Shown: positions 8,073 to 17,852, counted from the stretch's first letter. The stretch is DNA of 64,000 bases from an uncultured Alphaproteobacteria bacterium (GCA_937865685.1 CALMGU010000120.1:1-64000); one strand, 5' to 3'. Notes: generated by a model not told the origin, from the sequence alone. Numbers and translations are program-made.

Positions 8073-8954
8073 ATGTCTTCGATTTCCCTGCGCACGATAT
8101 CGACCTTAGCGGCTGCCGTTTTTCTCGGCCTGATCGCGGTCGTGCTCACGCGTTCTTATCTCAGCAATGCCGTGCGGTCCAATCCGGCGATTGTGACCAG
8201 CAATGGCCCGGCGATTCCTGTGGTGGTCGCCGCCGCCAACGTCACGCGAGGCGCCGTGCTTCAGACGCCGATGCTGAAAGTCGCGGCCTATCCGGCGGAT
8301 GCCGCGCCGGCGGGCGCCTTTCATTCGATTGCGGAGTTGACCGGTGCCGCGGGGCAGCAGCGCCTGGCGTTGCGCAACATGGTCGCCAATGAGCCGGTCC
8401 TGCCCGCCAATGTCTCCGGGCCGGGCGGCAAGCTCAATCTTTCCGGTTCCGTGTCACCCGGCATGCGGGCCGTGAGCTTGCGTTCCAACGACGTGGCCGG
8501 CGTGGGCGGCTTTGTGCTTCCCGGCGACCGGGTCGACATTCTTCTCACCCGCTCCACCGGCGGCGGCGAAAAGTCCGACACTCTCACGCAGATACTTGCC
8601 GAGAATGTCCGCGTCTTGGGCGTGGACCAGTCCGACAATGACGAGGCCGACAAGCCGGTGGTGGCAAAGGCGGTCACGGTCGAAGTGACGCCGGAACAGG
8701 CCACAAGCATTTCACTGGGCCAGCAGGTGGGCAGCGTTTCACTCACGTTGCGCCGGGTGGCGGATGATGCGCCTCTGGTTTCCAAGGTGATGAGCGTGGC
8801 CGATCTGGGGCCTGCACCCAAAAAGCAGGCGGCTGCCCCGGCGCCCACCGTGCGCGTCATTCGCGGAATCGAATCCTCTCGTTTCTCTCTCGGTGTGGGC
8901 GGCGCATTGCAAAAAGCGGCGGCCGAGATGCCAACAGCGGTGAAAGCGCCATGA
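8073..8954 (+). CDS. cpaB: Flp pilus assembly protein CpaB/RcpC
   Basis: 293 residues. An N-terminal membrane segment at about residues 8-30 is followed by a SAF domain (roughly 50-115) and a RcpC/CpaB domain containing VSPGMRAVSLRSNDVAGVGG and FVLPGDRVDILLTR. CpaB works in the periplasm and outer membrane beside the CpaC secretin. The ATG at 8073 gives a compact N-terminus; the frame is open 36 bp further upstream, and a GTG at 8067 is possible. It overlaps cpaC by 4 bp (ATGA). Confidence 0.92.
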   Translation: MSSISLRTISTLAAAVFLGLIAVVLTRSYLSNAVRSNPAIVTSNGPAIPVVVAAANVTRGAVLQTPMLKVAAYPADAAPAGAFHSIAELTGAAGQQRLALRNMVANEPVLPANVSGPGGKLNLSGSVSPGMRAVSLRSNDVAGVGGFVLPGDRVDILLTRSTGGGEKSDTLTQILAENVRVLGVDQSDNDEADKPVVAKAVTVEVTPEQATSISLGQQVGSVSLTLRRVADDAPLVSKVMSVADLGPAPKKQAAAPAPTVRVIRGIESSRFSLGVGGALQKAAAEMPTAVKAP

Positions 8955-10387
8955 GTACGACCAAAATCCGTTCCGGACTTTTAAGAGCCGTCTTTGTCTC
9001 CGCCGCGATCGTGGCGTTGGGTGGCGGCGCCAGTCTTGCCGCCGATGCTCCCGCCAGTGTGAGCGGCGCGTCGTCCGACTCCTTCACCCTGGCGGCGGGG
9101 AAATCCCGGTTGATCGAGCTGCCATCGGCTTATTCCGATGTGATGATCGGCGATCCCAAGATCGCCGACATCGTGCCGATCAACAATCATTCGGTGTATG
9201 TGGTGGGCCGCGGCATGGGGGCGACGGCGCTGACGGTGTATGGCGCCGGCAAGAAAGTCATCTATACCGCCGATGTCGTCGTGTCGGCCGACCTTGACGG
9301 CTTGAAGAGCCGGCTGCATGCCATCCTGCCCAACGAGAATGGGGTGGCGGTCAGCGCCGCCAACCAGTCCGTGATCGTATCGGGCACGGTCTCCAGCCCC
9401 GCGGCGCTGCACCAAGTGACATCGCTTGCCGAAACCTATGCACCCGGCAAGGTCGTGAACATGATGTCGGTGCAGGGCACCCAGCAGATCATGCTGTCGG
9501 TCCGCTTTGTGGAAATGCAGCGCACCGCCGCCAAGAATCTGAGGATCAATACCCAGGCGCAGGGCGTCTCGACGGGCACCACGGTCAATGTGATCACCGG
9601 CGATACGCTGGTAAACAGCGCGCAAGCGACCCTGGATTCCTTCGGTGCGGCCGCGCTGAGCTGGAGCGTGGGCGGGGGCGATCTGTCCTTCCTGTTCGAC
9701 GCCTTGGAAAACAAGGGGCTGGTCAAGACCCTGGCCGAACCCACGCTGGTCACCATGTCGGGCGATACCGCCAACTTCCTGGCGGGCGGCGAATTTCCCA
9801 TTCCGGTTGCCCAGAGCGGCAACGGTCAGACGGGTGTTCCCACCATCACGGTGGAATTCAAGCAGTTCGGCATCTCGCTGGCTTTCACGCCGACCCTCTT
9901 GCAGGACGGGCTGATCAACATGGTGGTCAATCCGGAGGTCTCCAGCATCGATCCCTCCACCTCCGTGAGGCTGGGCACTATCCAGGTGCCGGGCATCAAG
10001 GTCCGCCGGGCGCACACCACGGTCGAACTGCGGGACGGCGAAAGCTTCACCGTTGCGGGTCTTTTGTCGGACAATTACCAGAACAGCATCCGGCAATATC
10101 CGTTCGTGGGCGATTTGCCCATCATCGGCAGCCTGTTCCGGTCCACCGGCTTCCAGCATGACCAGACCGAGCTTGTCATTGTGGTGACGCCGCATTTGGT
10201 CGTTCCCCGCCGTATCGCGGCAGCGACGCCCGCTGATCACTTCGTGCCGCCGTCGGATTTCGAACTCTTTCTGTTCGGGGCGCAGCGCGGCAAGGCGGCG
10301 AACCTGAAACCGGAGGATCGCGCCCTGATGTCGGCGGACCCCGGCAAGGGCGGCATGGATGGCCCGTTCGGCCATGTCCTTTATTGA
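8951..10387 (+). CDS. cpaC: Flp pilus outer-membrane secretin CpaC/RcpA
   Basis: 478 residues. A Sec signal peptide covers about residues 1-30 and is followed by the pilus-secretin N-terminal domain (DVMIGDPKIADIVPI), a BON-like domain near 115-175 and the secretin domain (about 230-410) with VPGIKVRRAHTTVELRDGES and the closing VGDLPIIGSLFRS. It forms the outer-membrane channel for the pilus. It overlaps cpaB and is followed after 13 bp by the CpaD-like lipoprotein. Confidence 0.94.
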   Translation: MSTTKIRSGLLRAVFVSAAIVALGGGASLAADAPASVSGASSDSFTLAAGKSRLIELPSAYSDVMIGDPKIADIVPINNHSVYVVGRGMGATALTVYGAGKKVIYTADVVVSADLDGLKSRLHAILPNENGVAVSAANQSVIVSGTVSSPAALHQVTSLAETYAPGKVVNMMSVQGTQQIMLSVRFVEMQRTAAKNLRINTQAQGVSTGTTVNVITGDTLVNSAQATLDSFGAAALSWSVGGGDLSFLFDALENKGLVKTLAEPTLVTMSGDTANFLAGGEFPIPVAQSGNGQTGVPTITVEFKQFGISLAFTPTLLQDGLINMVVNPEVSSIDPSTSVRLGTIQVPGIKVRRAHTTVELRDGESFTVAGLLSDNYQNSIRQYPFVGDLPIIGSLFRSTGFQHDQTELVIVVTPHLVVPRRIAAATPADHFVPPSDFELFLFGAQRGKAANLKPEDRALMSADPGKGGMDGPFGHVLY

Positions 10388-10400
10388 GGAGGCACCGGAT

Positions 10401-10742
10401 ATGAAAATCATGCATCCCAGAGCCTTTCTTGTCATTGCCGCCATGCTGGGGCTTGGCGCTTGCGCCCAGAATCCCATGCAGAGCGAGATGAACCTGTCTC
10501 CCGATTTCGGTGTTGCCGTACGGGAGAATCTGGCGGCGCAAATTGCCGACCCGGATCCACATTACGCCGGCACTTTGGCGCCCGGCGCATCGGACGGCGC
10601 ACGGATCGACCTGGCGCAGACCCGTTATCAGAAGAACGAAGTCATTCGGCCGACCGCCACAACCGCGTCCAGCCGCACTATCGGCGGCTCCGACAATAGC
10701 GGAGCGGGAGCCGGCGTGGGCGCAGGTGCGTCGCCGCAATAG
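10401..10742 (+). CDS. Small CpaD-like lipoprotein
   Basis: 113 residues. GAGGAGG precedes the ATG at 10401. The lipobox LGAC places the lipidated Cys at residue 21. The mature part (LSPDFGVAVRENLAAQIADPDPHYAG, given here in two overlapping pieces as LSPDFGVAVRENLAAQ and AAQIADPDPHYAG) resembles the C-terminal half of CpaD, the pilus lipoprotein, but the protein is about half the usual CpaD length and ends in a Gly/Ala-rich tail. Its place between cpaC and cpaE is exactly that of cpaD. A shortened pilotin-like version is the best reading. Confidence 0.7.
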   Translation: MKIMHPRAFLVIAAMLGLGACAQNPMQSEMNLSPDFGVAVRENLAAQIADPDPHYAGTLAPGASDGARIDLAQTRYQKNEVIRPTATTASSRTIGGSDNSGAGAGVGAGASPQ

Positions 10743-10775
10743 GAATGCCGAGCGACGGACGCTTCAGGAGCAACG

Positions 10776-11987
10776 GTGTTGATGGACCTCAGAGGTGGAT
10801 TGAAGGGTTTTGGTGCCGGGGAAAGCGCCCGGGATCATGTCCTGACCTTGGGGATCGCGCCCGGCGCCTTGATGGAAAGCCAAGCGGCCCGCATGGCGGA
10901 CCTGTTTCCGGCGATCAATTTCCAGTTCCTGGAAGGGCGGGCCGATGACGTTCCCGTGGGATTGGATATTCTGTTCATGGCTGTCGACGGTGCCGCGCCG
11001 GACCAGATCGAGCGGGCTGTGCGCCAATGCAAATTGAATCCGGCCGCGCCGCAGACGGTCTTTGTCCTGAACAACGCCGATCTTTCCAACACGCGTGCGC
11101 TGCTGCAGAGCGGTGCCGTCGATGTTCTGCCTGCGCCTGTCGGCGAAACGGCGCTGGCACTTTGCCTGGAGCGGCTTGTCGCGCGGGGCAAGCCCGCGCG
11201 CGAAACCTCGCGCCCTGCCGGGCAATTGGTCGCCGTGCTGAAAGCGGGCGGCGGCGTCGGCGCGACCTCGCTGGCGGTGCAGGCCGGCATCATGGCGGCG
11301 GGGCGGATGGGGGCCGGGAAGGTCTGTTTGGCGGATCTGGACCTGCAATTCGGCAGCGCCGCTCTCTATCTCGACATGGCCGAAGCGCTGACCGTTTCGG
11401 ATTGCCTCGCGGTTGGGGAATTTCTGGGCGACACGCAGTTCGCCACCGCTCTGGCGGCGCATGCAAGCGGAATGCGGTTGCTGGCCGCGCCCCGTGAAGT
11501 GACGGCGCTCGATGCCCTCACACCGCAGTCGACCGACAGTCTTCTGACGGCCTTGCGGCGGGACTTTGCGTTGACGATCGCCGACCTGCCGCCGGTTTGG
11601 ACGGCCTGGACTTATCGTGCATTGCAAAGCGCAATCCGTATTGTCCTGGTGACGCGGCTGTCGGTTCCGCATGTGCATCTGGTGCGGCGCCAGCTGAGTT
11701 TGCTCTCCTTGCAAAAGCTGGACACGATTCCACTCACCCTGGTCTGCAACGCCGTCAATGGCGACCGGCAGAACATGCTGTCGATCCGCGCGGCGGAACG
11801 AGCGATCGGCCGGCCTTTCGATATCGTGATTCCCGAAGACGCCCGCGTGATGGAGGCTGCCTGCAATCAGGGGTTGGACATCGCGGCGGTAAAACGGGGC
11901 ACGAAACTGGAGAAGGCGACGGCTCTGGTTGCCGAGATGATGACCGCGGAAGCGCTGGCGGCGCAATCCGTTTCCAATTTGCGGTGA
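10776..11987 (+). CDS. cpaE: Pilus assembly ATPase CpaE (MinD/ParA-like)
   Basis: 403 residues. The first 130 residues form a receiver-like domain. A deviant P-loop, KAGGGVGATS, is at residues 156-165 and ADLDLQFG at 186-193 is the MinD-type switch I/Walker A' region. The usual CpaE loop is KGGVGATT, so this one has an extra residue pair after the lysine, and the second lysine is Ala as in other CpaE proteins. CpaE positions Tad machinery at the pole in Caulobacter. AGGAG at 10766-10770 could serve GTG 10776, TTG 10779 or ATG 10782. Confidence 0.88.
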   Translation: MLMDLRGGLKGFGAGESARDHVLTLGIAPGALMESQAARMADLFPAINFQFLEGRADDVPVGLDILFMAVDGAAPDQIERAVRQCKLNPAAPQTVFVLNNADLSNTRALLQSGAVDVLPAPVGETALALCLERLVARGKPARETSRPAGQLVAVLKAGGGVGATSLAVQAGIMAAGRMGAGKVCLADLDLQFGSAALYLDMAEALTVSDCLAVGEFLGDTQFATALAAHASGMRLLAAPREVTALDALTPQSTDSLLTALRRDFALTIADLPPVWTAWTYRALQSAIRIVLVTRLSVPHVHLVRRQLSLLSLQKLDTIPLTLVCNAVNGDRQNMLSIRAAERAIGRPFDIVIPEDARVMEAACNQGLDIAAVKRGTKLEKATALVAEMMTAEALAAQSVSNLR

Positions 11988-11990
11988 CGC

Positions 11991-13334
11991 ATGCTGTTCA
12001 AGGAAGACATTCCCCGTGATGGGCACCACGCCGAGGCCGGTGCGCGAGGGCTGGCGACCATCGAGGACGGCACCGCGCTGCGCCTCAGGATCCACGAAAG
12101 GTTGCTCGATCTTCTCAATCTCAGCCTTCTCGACAAAACGCCCCGCGAGACTTTGCGCGTGGAAATACGCGGCGTTGTGGCGCAATTGCTCCTGCAGGAA
12201 AAGCGCCTGCTCACGGTCGGCCAGATCGACCAGCTGGTCGATGACGTTCTGGATGAGTTGCTGGGCCTGGGGCCGCTTGAGCCGCTGCTCAAGGACGAGA
12301 CCGTCAACGATATCCTGATCAATACCCACAAAATGGTTTTCGTCGAACGCCGGGGCAGGCTGGAGCTGACGAATATCCATTTCCAGGATACCAAGCATCT
12401 GCTCCGCATCATCAACAAGATCGTATCGGCGGTGGGACGCCGCGTCGATGAATCGCAGCCAATGGTCGATGCTCGCCTGGCGGACGGAAGCCGCGTTAAC
12501 GCAATCATTCCGCCCCTGGCCGTGGACGGCCCACTTGTGTCGATCCGCAAATTCGCCACTACGCCCATTCACATGGCGAAGCTGGTCGAGTATCGCAGCA
12601 TCAGCGACGAGATGGCGAGCTTGATGCAGGCCATCGTCAAGTGCCGGCGCAATGTCCTGATTTCCGGTGGAACCGGTTCCGGCAAGACCACATTTCTCAA
12701 TGCGCTTTCCGCATTCATTGACCACCGCGAGCGGGTGGTGACCATCGAGGATTCGGCGGAACTGCAGCTGCAACAGCCTCATGTGTGCCGGCTGGAAACT
12801 CGTCCTTCCAACATAGAAGGCCGTGGCGAGATCACCCAGCGCGATCTGGTGCGCAATGCCCTGCGGATGCGGCCAGACCGGATCATCGTTGGCGAAGTCC
12901 GCGCCGGAGAGGCGTTCGACATGCTGCAATCCATGAATACCGGCCATGACGGCTCCATGACCACGGTTCATGCCAACAATCCCCGCGATGCACTCGCGCG
13001 CGTGGAGCAGATGATCGGCATGGCGGGGTTGGACCTTTCTCCTCGCTCGATACGCCAGCAGATCGCATCCGCCATCAATGTCGTGGTGCAGGTTGAGCGC
13101 ATGGAAGATGGCGGCCGGCGCGTGGTCTCGATCTCCGAGATCGTGGGCATGGAGCAGGAAGTTATTTCGATTCAGGAAATCTTCCGGTTCCGCCGCCGTC
13201 AGGTCGGCGGCGACGGGTTGATCCATGGTGATTTCGAGACCACGGGCATTCGGCCCAAGGTCATGGACCTGATCGCCGCGCGCGGCATTGAAATCCCCAC
13301 GATCAATTTTGCTCCCGGCAGAAAGTCGGTTTGA
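11991..13334 (+). CDS. cpaF: Tad secretion ATPase CpaF/TadA
   Basis: 447 residues, a type II/IV secretion ATPase. Walker [10 protein letters not shown] is at residues 226-234 and Walker [10 protein letters not shown] at 296-304; the His-box segment [14 protein letters not shown] follows. The N-terminal 200 residues contain the CpaF all-helical start and the N1 domain. It powers pilus extension, probably also retraction, at the inner membrane with TadB and TadC. It starts three bases after the cpaE stop. Confidence 0.95.
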   Translation: MLFKEDIPRDGHHAEAGARGLATIEDGTALRLRIHERLLDLLNLSLLDKTPRETLRVEIRGVVAQLLLQEKRLLTVGQIDQLVDDVLDELLGLGPLEPLLKDETVNDILINTHKMVFVERRGRLELTNIHFQDTKHLLRIINKIVSAVGRRVDESQPMVDARLADGSRVNAIIPPLAVDGPLVSIRKFATTPIHMAKLVEYRSISDEMASLMQAIVKCRRNVLISGGTGSGKTTFLNALSAFIDHRERVVTIEDSAELQLQQPHVCRLETRPSNIEGRGEITQRDLVRNALRMRPDRIIVGEVRAGEAFDMLQSMNTGHDGSMTTVHANNPRDALARVEQMIGMAGLDLSPRSIRQQIASAINVVVQVERMEDGGRRVVSISEIVGMEQEVISIQEIFRFRRRQVGGDGLIHGDFETTGIRPKVMDLIAARGIEIPTINFAPGRKSV

Positions 13335-13335
13335 G

Positions 13336-14328
13336 ATGCAGATTTTGCTGGCAGTCTCGATCTATCTGATCGCTTTCCTGGCGGTGATTTTGGCCGTTTA
13401 TGCGGTCGCCCAGCTCGTCTTTTCCTCCGGCGACCGCAAGGGCAGGATCAATCGCAGGCTGTCGATGCTGGCATCCGGCATGGATCATCAGGACGTTTAC
13501 AGCAGGCTGGTGCGGCGAGGAGCATTGTCGCAGGGCGGCGGGCTGTTGCCGCGCACTTACAACCGCTTCAGCCTCGCATGCCAGCAGGCCGGGATCGAAA
13601 TCGCGCCGCGGAGCATCATTCTTGGTGTCTTGGGGCTGGCGGGCTTGCTCTGGCTGCTCTCTTTGTCCGTGTCGCGCGCCGCGTCCTTCTCCGGTGGCAT
13701 CGCGAATGGCGTCGCGACCCTGGTCGCAAGCCTGACCATTTCCCTGACAATGGCCTGGCTCTGGATCAGCCGCCGGCAGGCAAGCCGGATGCGGCTGCTC
13801 GAGGAGCAGATGCCTCTGGCGCTGGATGTCGTGAACCGCGCGCTCAGGGCAGGGCATCCGGTCATTTCCGCCGTCCAGCTCGCGGGCAATGAAATGGGCG
13901 ATCCGATCGGCTCGGAGTTCGGCCTGATCGTGGACGAAACCACATACGGATCCGAATTCCGGGAGGCCTTGACGAATTTCGCCCGGCGCACGGGATCCCA
14001 GGATGCGCATTTTTTTGCCGTGAGCGTCGGCATTCAGGCCGATACGGGCGGCAATCTCGCGGAGATATTGGAAGGTTTGGCCTCGGTGATCCGGGGGCGG
14101 GCCACCCTCGCCAAGCGCGTCAAGGCTCTTTCCAGCGAAGGGCGCGCTTCCGCGCTGCTGCTGAGCGTGCTGCCGATCCTGATGATCTCCGGCCTGATGT
14201 TGATTCATGCCGAGTTTTACACGGCCAAATTTTCCGATCCGATTTTCTGGCCCACGGTCGGCGTGCTCGGAGTCCTGTATTTGATCGGGTGGTGGATGAT
14301 CCACCGGATCATCAATTTCAGATATTAG
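13336..14328 (+). CDS. tadB: Tad inner-membrane platform protein TadB (CpaG)
   Basis: 330 residues, starting one base after the cpaF stop. An N-terminal membrane helix (residues about 3-27) is followed by a pair of helices near 95-160, a GspF/T2SSF domain (LPLALDVVNRALRAGHPVIS and GGNLAEILEGL) and two closing helices. TadB and TadC form the platform that CpaF drives. Confidence 0.93.
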   Translation: MQILLAVSIYLIAFLAVILAVYAVAQLVFSSGDRKGRINRRLSMLASGMDHQDVYSRLVRRGALSQGGGLLPRTYNRFSLACQQAGIEIAPRSIILGVLGLAGLLWLLSLSVSRAASFSGGIANGVATLVASLTISLTMAWLWISRRQASRMRLLEEQMPLALDVVNRALRAGHPVISAVQLAGNEMGDPIGSEFGLIVDETTYGSEFREALTNFARRTGSQDAHFFAVSVGIQADTGGNLAEILEGLASVIRGRATLAKRVKALSSEGRASALLLSVLPILMISGLMLIHAEFYTAKFSDPIFWPTVGVLGVLYLIGWWMIHRIINFRY

Positions 14329-14331
14329 GAG

Positions 14332-15279
14332 ATGGCCATGCCGGCGCATCTGGATCTGATCATCGAAGGCGTCGTCTTCTTCACGATTGTGGGAGTCACC
14401 TGGGTTTTCGGGCGAGAGATAGAGCGCGCCGCCGCGCAGCGCAGGCGGTTGGGCGCCCAGCAGGGAATCGCCTCCAGTTCCGCGCCGTTGTTGCAGGGCC
14501 GGGGAACCGACAATCAATTCTTCCAATGGATCAGGGCTTCGACTTCCATCAGCGAGCCGGTGGAGCAGGAAAGACTACGCGGCGAACTGCTGCTGGCCGG
14601 ATTCGAGAGTCCGGCGGCGCCGGTCTGGTTCGTGATCGCCCGCTTCCTCCTGGCCATCGGGCTGCCCCTGCTTTTTCTGCTGTCGCGCATCGTCATGGCG
14701 AAAACGCTCGGTGGCGCCGGCTTCATTTTCGGAATAGCGGCCTTTTGCGGGATCGGCTTTCTGGCGCCGTCCTTTTTTGTGAGGCAGCGCGCGCGCACGC
14801 GGCGGCAGGATCTGGAGATCGAGTTTCCCGACGCACTGGACCTGATGGTGGTCTGTGTCGAAGCCGGGCTCGGCATGGATGCTGCCTTTATCCGCGTCGG
14901 TGAAGAGATACAGGAATCACATCCGCGCATCGCGCGGGAGTTCGGCCGGCTGGCGGAGGAGTTGCGCGCGGGCCGGAGCCGAACCGAAGCCTTGCGCGCC
15001 ATGGCGGATCGCTGCAACGTGGCGGGCATCCGCTCCTTTGTCGCGCTGGCGATTCAGACTGACGCGCTTGGCGCCAGCATCGCGCAGACATTGCGCACCT
15101 ATTCCGCCGAAATGCGGAACACGCGCTTTCTCAAGGCCGAAGAGCGCGCCATGCGGATTCCTGTCCTGATGACCATACCTTTGGTGGCCTGCATTCTTCC
15201 CGTCATTATCGGGGCGCTGATGCTGCCGGCCGTTATCGACGTGATCCGCTATCTCGGCCCCGCACTGAGAGGGCAATAG
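14332..15279 (+). CDS. tadC: Tad inner-membrane platform protein TadC (CpaH)
   Basis: 315 residues. The T2SSF domain shows EFPDALDLMVVCVEAGLGMD and RTEALRAMADRC, preceded by two membrane helices at about 100-150 and followed by helices near 270-310. AGGAG overlaps the stop of tadB; the second ATG at 14338 has the better spacing to it, so the true start may be there. It is the partner of TadB. Confidence 0.93.
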   Translation: MAMPAHLDLIIEGVVFFTIVGVTWVFGREIERAAAQRRRLGAQQGIASSSAPLLQGRGTDNQFFQWIRASTSISEPVEQERLRGELLLAGFESPAAPVWFVIARFLLAIGLPLLFLLSRIVMAKTLGGAGFIFGIAAFCGIGFLAPSFFVRQRARTRRQDLEIEFPDALDLMVVCVEAGLGMDAAFIRVGEEIQESHPRIAREFGRLAEELRAGRSRTEALRAMADRCNVAGIRSFVALAIQTDALGASIAQTLRTYSAEMRNTRFLKAEERAMRIPVLMTIPLVACILPVIIGALMLPAVIDVIRYLGPALRGQ

Positions 15280-15290
15280 GGAGGCAAGGC

Positions 15291-16247
15291 ATGAAAAACA
15301 TGTTGCGCTTTGTCGGCATCTGCGTCTTTCCCCTGGCGGGTGTGAGCGTTGCCGCCTGCGTGCCCTTTCTGGATGGCGATTTCTGGCAATCCCGGCCTCC
15401 AGCCGGCACGCGGGTCGTTCAGGCGGATTTGCGGCCTTCCATCGGCTATTACGAGCGCGCCGCGACCGCGATCAGCGAGCGTCGCTATGCGCTCGCCCTC
15501 GAATATCTTCAGGCCGCCCGGAACCAGAAGCCGGACGATGTCCGGGTGCTGACCGCATTCGGCGTCATTTACGACAAGCTGGGACGATTCGACTTGAGCG
15601 CCCGTTATTATAGCCAGGCTGCCGCACTGGACCCGAAATCCCGGATCATCGCGGCGGACATGGATTATTCCCGGAAGCTGCAGGGCATCTCCGGATCCGG
15701 TCCAGCGGCGGTTGCGGCGAATGCCGAGCCGGATCATGGCTCACAGAATCAGACACAAGCCGCCGCAGTGGAGGCCGCGCCGAATTCATCGATCGCCATG
15801 ACCGGGCACGATCGCCAGGCAGTTCGCGTGGTTCAGCACCAGGCTCCTCGCAAGGATGCAATTGCTTTGGCCCCGCCCATGGCGAAAACGGTTTTCCTGA
15901 CCGGCCATCCGCTGAAGATCGTCGACGCGTCGGGCCGCGGCGACACGGACAAATCCGTGAGAACCTATTTGTCCGGTCTGGGCTGGTCCGTCGCCAAGGA
16001 CGACGCCGCCAAATTGCCGGCCCGGCCGCAAACCACCATCGTTTATAAAGAAAGCATGATCACGGCCGCCAAAGCGCTGGCGCGCACGCTTTCGCTTCCG
16101 ATGCATCTTTCCGCCAGCGACGATGTCGAAGGTCTGCAACTCATCCTGGGTGGCGACGTTTCGGCGGACGCTCTCACGGCAAAATCGCTGCAAGCGCGTC
16201 AGCGTCAGCTTGCATCGATGATTTCAAAGCCCAAGACACAGGAGTAG
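15291..16247 (+). CDS. Lipoprotein-like TPR protein with a LytR C-terminal domain
   Basis: 318 residues. The start follows GGGAGGCAAGGC. The N-terminus is hydrophobic and ends in Val-Ala-Ala-Cys, a plausible lipobox with Cys at about residue 23. Residues about 50-120 form tetratricopeptide-like helices (YYERAATAISERRYALALEY). The last 120 residues match the LytR_C domain (IVDASGRGDTDKSVRTYL). Such TPR-LytR_C proteins are commonly placed between tadC and tadD in alphaproteobacteria. A role as periplasmic pilus assembly factor is inferred from position. Confidence 0.7.
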   Translation: MKNMLRFVGICVFPLAGVSVAACVPFLDGDFWQSRPPAGTRVVQADLRPSIGYYERAATAISERRYALALEYLQAARNQKPDDVRVLTAFGVIYDKLGRFDLSARYYSQAAALDPKSRIIAADMDYSRKLQGISGSGPAAVAANAEPDHGSQNQTQAAAVEAAPNSSIAMTGHDRQAVRVVQHQAPRKDAIALAPPMAKTVFLTGHPLKIVDASGRGDTDKSVRTYLSGLGWSVAKDDAAKLPARPQTTIVYKESMITAAKALARTLSLPMHLSASDDVEGLQLILGGDVSADALTAKSLQARQRQLASMISKPKTQE

Positions 16248-16252
16248 GTCGA

Positions 16253-17155
16253 ATGCGGTGGAAAGCGGCTGCAATTATTCTCGCTGTGGCGGCGAATGGC
16301 GCGTTCCTGCCGGCCGGGCCGGCGCAGGCGGGTCTGTTCGGCGGAACGGCGGCGCCTGCACCGAGCGTCGATGATGGAATCGTGAGCCGGATTCAGCAAG
16401 CTCTTGACGATCAGCGCTTTGTCGATGCCGGTTCATTGCTGGACCGGGCGCTCATTTCGGGCAGCGCCGATCCCAGGCTGGCGCTTCTGGGTGGCGAGCT
16501 CAATCTTTCAAGAGGTCGATATGATGCCGCGCTGGCCAGTTTCAAGCAGGTCGATACGCAGCCGGCCCTGCGCGCCCGAGCGCTGGAGGGGGAGGGGATC
16601 GGCATGTCGCTGCTCGGCCGCACCGATGATGCATTGCCGGTCCTGGAAACGGCCGTATCGCTCAATCCGAATGGCTGGCGCGCATGGAATACGTTGGGCG
16701 TGATCTATGACCGCCGCCACGACTGGTCCAAGGCCGATGCCGCTTACGATCATGCCATGACGGCATCCAATGCATCACCGCTGGTGCTGAACAACCGCGG
16801 TTTCTCGCGCCTCTCCCAAGGCAGGCTGGAAGACGCCGCGGCGGATTTCGTTGCCGCGCTTCAAAAAAGGCCGGATTTCGCGTCGGCTCGCAACAATCTG
16901 CGCCTGACCATCGCCATGAAGGGCGACTATACGCGCGCCACCGAAGGTGCCAGCGCGGCGGACCGCCCGTCCATTCTCAACAATGCGGGCTTCGCCGCCA
17001 TGGCCCGGGGCGATTATTCGACGGCCAAGAATCTCCTGGGTCAGGCGATACAGGCCAAGGGCGAATATTATTCGGTGGCCGCGGCAAATCTTGAGACCGT
17101 TCATGGCCTGGAGTTCGGCACATCCGGTGCGGTGCCCAATGCCGCCACTCATTGA
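16253..17155 (+). CDS. tadD: Tetratricopeptide pilus assembly protein TadD
   Basis: 300 residues with a Sec signal peptide (about residues 1-26, ending QAG) and five or so TPR units: ALDDQRFVDAGSLLDRAL, GRYDAALASFKQVD, AWNTLGVIYDRRHDWSKADA, LVLNNRGFSRLSQGRLEDAA and NNAGFAAMARGDYSTAKN. TadD is a periplasmic TPR factor needed for secretin assembly in Tad systems. It overlaps cpaA by 17 bp. Confidence 0.82.
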   Translation: MRWKAAAIILAVAANGAFLPAGPAQAGLFGGTAAPAPSVDDGIVSRIQQALDDQRFVDAGSLLDRALISGSADPRLALLGGELNLSRGRYDAALASFKQVDTQPALRARALEGEGIGMSLLGRTDDALPVLETAVSLNPNGWRAWNTLGVIYDRRHDWSKADAAYDHAMTASNASPLVLNNRGFSRLSQGRLEDAAADFVAALQKRPDFASARNNLRLTIAMKGDYTRATEGASAADRPSILNNAGFAAMARGDYSTAKNLLGQAIQAKGEYYSVAAANLETVHGLEFGTSGAVPNAATH

Positions 17156-17636
17156 GATCGCCTACTGGGCAACGATAGTGTCGGTTTGCCTGGTCCTGGG
17201 CACCGCGGGCGCGAACGACATCCGCTCCCGCCGGATTCCGAATTGGACCGTGTTGGCAACGGCTTTGCTTTTTTGTGCCTGGTTTTTCGTGGGGTCATCC
17301 GTGCCCCTATTGTCTTCTCTGGGCGCGGCGCTCCTTGTGTTTGTGTGCAGCTTTGCCTTGTATTCCTTCGGCATCGTCGGAGCGGGAGATTCGAAACTGG
17401 CAACGGCGGTGGCCTTGTTTGCCGGTTTTCCCCATCTGCCGGAATTCATTCTCTATATGAGCCTGACCGGCGGATTGATCGTCCTTTGCATGCTGCTGGC
17501 CGATCCGGCAAGAATCTTCGTCATGATGCAAATGCGCGGGCGCGGTTTCCTGGAAAGGGGTGTACCATATGGCGTCGCCATCGCCGCCGGCGGCGTAATG
17601 CTCGTGCTTATGCCGGCCATGCAAAAGTTGACCTAA
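17139..17636 (+). CDS. cpaA: Prepilin peptidase CpaA/TadV
   Basis: 165 residues and about six membrane helices. The two aspartates of the A24 protease family are visible: Asp27 in NDIRSRRIPN and Asp84 in GAGDSKL. It cleaves the Flp prepilin and the TadE-like pseudopilins at the cytoplasmic membrane face. The start at 17139 lies within tadD and has no strong ribosome site, which suggests coupled translation. In many tad loci cpaA stands near the front; here it is at the back. Confidence 0.9.
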   Translation: MPPLIEIAYWATIVSVCLVLGTAGANDIRSRRIPNWTVLATALLFCAWFFVGSSVPLLSSLGAALLVFVCSFALYSFGIVGAGDSKLATAVALFAGFPHLPEFILYMSLTGGLIVLCMLLADPARIFVMMQMRGRGFLERGVPYGVAIAAGGVMLVLMPAMQKLT

Positions 17637-17720
17637 CGGCGGAGCAGTTCGCCCGGAGCGAGCCGGGTAACTTGGGACGGGCGATGGCGTTGGTTCCTTG
17701 GGACTTTGTGGGAGCATCCC

Positions 17721-17852
17721 ATGGCGAAACTGATTGTCGGGATTCTGATCGGTCTGGTCCTGGGACTGTATCTGGACCATTCGTCGACCGGCGGCGGATC
17801 GTCGATTCTTGCGCAGCTTGAGACCATTATCAAAAATCTGTTTCAGTTTTAA
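17721..17852 (+). CDS. Small single-helix membrane protein (43 residues)
   Basis: ATG at 17721, TAA at 17850-17852, with GGGAG 6 bases before the start. The peptide begins MAKLIVGILIGLVLGLYLDH, one membrane helix with glycines spaced as in a glycine zipper, then a Ser/Gly linker and an amphipathic tail ending NLFQF. It follows cpaA by 84 bp and lies before the FAH gene. I do not recognise the family. The good ribosome site and clean membrane-protein composition argue for a real gene; it may be a small partner of the pilus machinery. Confidence 0.55.
   Translation: MAKLIVGILIGLVLGLYLDHSSTGGGSSILAQLETIIKNLFQF

Noticed and set aside
10764..13226. Very long minus-strand reading frame opposite cpaE and cpaF
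   Set aside because: It is antisense to well-supported pilus genes and its composition (Arg, His, Gln rich) is that of a GC-rich shadow frame.
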